64,000 nucleotides of DNA from Bombiscardovia nodaiensis (GTDB lineage: Bacteria > Actinomycetota > Actinomycetes > Actinomycetales > Bifidobacteriaceae): assembly GCA_033127725.1 (NCBI GenBank), contig AP026798.1, positions 1,860,001 to 1,924,000 on the forward strand. Direction: 5' to 3'. The first letter of the stretch is position 1. Each line of letters starts with the position of its first letter. Below the pieces are notes generated by a model that did not search any database, was not told the DNA's origin, and saw only the letters and a program-made list of their open reading frames with translations. Made by a program: the position numbers and the translations under genes. This document shows, one piece after another, positions 61,402 to 64,000 of this stretch.

Positions 61402-62061
61402 CTACTGGACTCCACCTGCGGGGTCCGCATATGTGATACCCAACACCTTTTGCGTACTGGAGTCGAAGGTGATGGACGTGATTGAGGCCAGAGCCGCGTG
61501 CCTTAAGAACATATTGTGCTCGGGCCTGCCGGTCTCCAACAGGTGGCGGAGGGTCCAAATGGGCGACTCGTGGCTGACGACCAGAATCTGCTGACCCGGA
61601 TAGCGCGCGACTTGCTCGTAGGTAAAGTCGGTCATCCGGCTGGCAATGGACCGGTAGGACTCCCCCCAAGACGGCTTCATCAGGTTCGTCAGGAGCCGCC
61701 AGTTCCCGTCGCGCCAGAGGGCTCCATCGCCCCGGCCTATGCGCTTGCCCCGAAAGTTGTTGCCGGCCTCAATCAGCCGCTGGTCAAACTGCACGCTCAG
61801 CGGCTTCTCCTGCCGGACTCGCCGGGCCTGGTTGACGGCCTGGCAGACGATGTCCGCAGTCTCTTTTGTGCGGTCCAAGGGCGAAGAGTAGATGGCTGCC
61901 AGCGACTGTGTGGCGGGGTTCTCGGCTACGAACTGGGCCGTAGCCTGGGCCATCCGCACCCCGCGCTCAGACAGGTGAAATCCCGGCAGGCGCTCGTAGA
62001 GGACGTGCTCGGGGTTGTAGACCTGCCCGTGGCGAACAAAGTGAATCGTCGTAGCTGGCAA
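61402..62061 (-). CDS. histidine phosphatase (phosphoglycerate mutase-like) family protein
   Basis: Cytosolic phosphatase of the 2H/RHG superfamily. The 219-residue protein has the RHG signature early (HFVRHGQVYNPE), LSERGVRMAQ, the SPLDRTKETAD motif with the second Arg, and the late catalytic VSHESPI. These are complete, so an active enzyme is expected, acting on small phosphorylated metabolites rather than clearly as a glycolytic mutase. It starts at TTG 62061, with AAAAGGAG seven bases before; no ATG is in frame nearby. It lies upstream of the hypothetical gene on the same strand. Confidence 0.9.
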   Translation of the reverse strand: MPATTIHFVRHGQVYNPEHVLYERLPGFHLSERGVRMAQATAQFVAENPATQSLAAIYSSPLDRTKETADIVCQAVNQARRVRQEKPLSVQFDQRLIEAGNNFRGKRIGRGDGALWRDGNWRLLTNLMKPSWGESYRSIASRMTDFTYEQVARYPGQQILVVSHESPIWTLRHLLETGRPEHNMFLRHAALASITSITFDSSTQKVLGITYADPAGGVQ

Positions 62062-62223
62062 AAGCTGCTCCTTTTTATCTTGTGAACGCTCACAAATACT
62101 GCCAACGTTCAGCGTGTCGTCGTCTCAATCAACTAAAGTTTTGCACGGATTGCTTAAGGCCACAAGTCACATCCAATCCATCTGCCGTCTTTCTCAACTC
62201 ACCCCGCTGGTGAAAGGAATCTG

Positions 62224-63549
62224 ATGCCCAGCCAGGTCATCGCCGCCGTTAAAGAGGCAGGCCACCGCATTTTAGGCGGTTACGCAGAACTCTTGCACAT
62301 GCCAGGTACCGCCCGTTACGCCGTGGGTGCCGTCATCGCGTCCATGCCAGCCCCCATGGTAGGCATGACCATCACCATTTCGGTGCAGCACTCCTATGGC
62401 TCTTACTCGCTCGCAGGCGCTCTGACCGCCACCCAAGCCATTTCCATGGCCGTAGTGGGCCCTGTCCTGGGCAAGTTGGTCGACAAGTTCGGCCAGCGCC
62501 GCACCGCCATCCCCACCATGATCGTCTGGATGGTCGCCGCCGCCAGCCTGATTACCGCCATCACCCTGCGCGCCCCAGCCTGGGTGCTCTACTGCCTGGC
62601 GCCGTTCATGGCCGCCATCCCGCCTTGGGGAGCTATGAGCCGCCGCCGCTGGACCATGCTTTTGAAGGGCGACCGCGTCCGCACTGAGCGGGCCCTGTCC
62701 CTGTGCGGCGTGTTCGACGAAGCCATGTGGGTGGTGGGCAACCCCCTGGCCTCGATTCTGGCCGTCTACTCGGGAATCCTGGCCTTCGCCTTCACCGGTG
62801 CCTGCGTGCTCATCGGCGCCATCATGTTCCTGGGAGCCATGGGCACCGAGCCGCCCTCCCAGAGCGAGCTGGCCCGCCGCGAGGGCATTACCCGCAAGGA
62901 GTACCGCGCCAAGCAGGAGGCCCTCCAGGCCGAGCTCCAGGGCGCCAAAGGCAAGTCCTCCTTCTGGAGCGCCGGCCTGATTGCCGTGTGTGTCACCTGG
63001 TTCGGCCTGGGTGCCTTCCAGTCCGCGGCCTCCATCTCGATTATTTCCTTCGCCACCGAGCAGGGCATGAAGCAGATGACCGGCTTCGTTTTCGCCTGCT
63101 TCTCCTTCTCCTCCCTGATTGGCGCCCTCCTGTACGGGGCCAAGAGCTGGACGATTCCGCTGTGGAAGCGCTTCTACTTCTGCCTGCTCGTGGTCAACTT
63201 GGGCATTGCCTCCTTCCTCTTTGCCCACAATTTGTGGACGATCATGATCATCTACCTGCTCATCGGCGTCTGCCAGTCCCCCACCTGGATCAACGGCAAC
63301 CAGCTCATGCTCCACCTGGTGCCGCCCATCCGCTTTACCGAGGGCATGGCCTGGCTCAACGCCATGAACTCCATCGGCTCCTCCGCGGGCTCAGCCATAG
63401 CGGGCGTGTTCATTGACCACTACGGCTCCCGCGGCGGCTTCGGCGTGGTCTCGACCCTGGCCCTGACCAGCCTGCTGATTGCCTTCGTGGGCTTCAAACA
63501 GATTCGCACCTCCACCGAGCAGCCCGACTTAACGCTCCTGTCAGCCTAA
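62224..63549 (+). CDS. MFS transporter, 12-segment type
   Basis: A 441-residue membrane transporter with about 12 membrane segments. It has LGKLVDKFGQRRTAI after segment two (motif A-like) and a central cytosolic loop of about 45 residues (ARREGITRKEYRAKQEALQAEL) between halves. The overall plan resembles efflux permeases of the YcnB/NarK-distant groups rather than DHA2. GAAAGGAA precedes the ATG at 62224. Strong GC-ending codon use suggests good expression. An 18-bp tandem duplication spans its stop codon. The substrate is unknown. Confidence 0.88.
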   Translation: MPSQVIAAVKEAGHRILGGYAELLHMPGTARYAVGAVIASMPAPMVGMTITISVQHSYGSYSLAGALTATQAISMAVVGPVLGKLVDKFGQRRTAIPTMIVWMVAAASLITAITLRAPAWVLYCLAPFMAAIPPWGAMSRRRWTMLLKGDRVRTERALSLCGVFDEAMWVVGNPLASILAVYSGILAFAFTGACVLIGAIMFLGAMGTEPPSQSELARREGITRKEYRAKQEALQAELQGAKGKSSFWSAGLIAVCVTWFGLGAFQSAASISIISFATEQGMKQMTGFVFACFSFSSLIGALLYGAKSWTIPLWKRFYFCLLVVNLGIASFLFAHNLWTIMIIYLLIGVCQSPTWINGNQLMLHLVPPIRFTEGMAWLNAMNSIGSSAGSAIAGVFIDHYGSRGGFGVVSTLALTSLLIAFVGFKQIRTSTEQPDLTLLSA

Positions 63550-63568
63550 GCGCTCCTGTCAGCCTGAG
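63533..63568 (+). repeat. 18-bp tandem duplication over the MFS stop codon
   Basis: CGCTCCTGTCAGCCTAAG is followed directly by CGCTCCTGTCAGCCTGAG; they differ at one base. The TAA stop lies in the first copy. In the second copy the same base is G (TGA in another reading), so a duplication with later change is likely. Confidence 0.75.
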
Positions 63569-63702
63569 CGCCCTGCCGGAAGCTCATTCCTGCATACGTT
63601 CGCAAGGCTGGGCCCGGTCTGGCGGCCGCGCAAATGGGTGAATATGGCAAGAAGAACGCACTTTTGGTCCGGCTTGCACATGCCTTGCTGTAACATGCCA
63701 CT

Positions 63703-64000
63703 GTGCGAAAACTGATTCAACAGCTGGCGAAGTTCGGTGTCGTAGGTGTGATTGCCTTCATCATCGACATTGGCGTGATGAACCTCATTATTCACTTCCA
63801 TGTGAGCAACATCATCGCCTCCACCGTCTCCTTCCTCGTCTCCCTGGCCTTCAACTACCTGGCCAGCATGAAGTACGTCTTCACCCACCGCGACGACATG
63901 GCCCGGTGGATGGAAGTGGTGGTGTTCTTCGTCTCCTCCGCCATCGGCCTGGGCATCAACGAAGTGGTCATCTGGCTAGGCACCTCCATGCTCCCAGCCA
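63703..64000 (+). CDS. GtrA-family membrane protein, partial (cut by window edge)
   Basis: Starting at GTG 63703 the first 99 codons are in the window. They read KFGVVGVIAFIIDIGVMNLI, then a second segment and FNYLASMKYVF, the GtrA family pattern of four short membrane segments. GtrA-like proteins help flip polyprenyl-linked sugars or assist wall glycosylation. TAACAT stands just before the GTG and no ribosome site is seen, so the message may be leaderless. The rest lies beyond the window. Confidence 0.85.
   Translation, partial: MRKLIQQLAKFGVVGVIAFIIDIGVMNLIIHFHVSNIIASTVSFLVSLAFNYLASMKYVFTHRDDMARWMEVVVFFVSSAIGLGINEVVIWLGTSMLPA

Overview
The window looks like chromosome from a Bifidobacteriaceae member, probably an insect-gut lineage. 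Evidence: high-GC actinobacterial coding style; sortase-dependent pilus loci with class C sortases; NrdD/NrdG anaerobic ribonucleotide reductase; an actinobacterial murA-plsC-gpsA-ddl block; a DUF805 protein. It also has a complete ndh-cydABDC respiratory operon, which is unusual in this mostly fermentative family and best known from bee-associated bifidobacteria. The organism assignment is inference; no rRNA is present.

Layout. 1-4.3 kb: DrrA-type ABC exporter (ATPase plus two ABC-2 permeases) and a small acidic protein. 4.3-5.4 kb: gene-poor, with a 45-residue small gene, a 90-bp imperfect direct repeat and a distant inverted third copy. 5.4-13.9 kb: pilus locus 1 on the minus strand (backbone pilin, 1222-residue surface/tip protein, two class C sortases). 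14.2-21.9 kb: envelope block (two CPBP membrane proteases, murA, plsC, gpsA, ddl). 22.1-28.4 kb: LtbR/NdgR-like IclR regulator, metallophosphoesterase, NarL-type two-component system with four 12-bp tandem repeats upstream, DHA2 drug exporter. 28.7-33.5 kb: polyprenyl synthase with an apparent 3' frameshift, then a large secreted RCC1-repeat protein. 33.5-34.0 kb: solitary HigA-like antitoxin with only the C-terminal stub of its toxin. 34.2-41.8 kb: ndh-cydA-cydB-cydD-cydC. 42.0-47.9 kb: pilus locus 2 (tip, backbone, class C sortase). 48.2-53.2 kb: small membrane protein, aldo/keto reductase, PA-repeat membrane protein, tRNA-Gln, tRNA-Glu, gltX. 53.2-56.7 kb: nrdD-nrdG under two well-spaced NrdR boxes. 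57.1-59.1 kb: ThiY/ThiX-like importer genes without an ATPase gene. 59.3-64.0 kb: DUF805 protein, hypothetical protein, histidine phosphatase, MFS transporter and the start of a GtrA protein cut by the window edge.

The most notable observation is the RCC1 protein. Its signal peptide (start 30160) and the rest of the protein are in different frames, separated by a run of ten G (30224-30233). With nine G the frames join, the signal peptide gains an Ala-His-Ala cleavage site, and the protein gains the two blades needed for a first complete seven-bladed propeller, followed by a second seven-bladed propeller. This has the form of a phase-variable surface protein captured in the OFF state. Together with two pilus loci and four sortase-type anchored proteins, the window is rich in host-surface interaction genes, while the ndh-cyd operon suggests adaptation to oxygen exposure.
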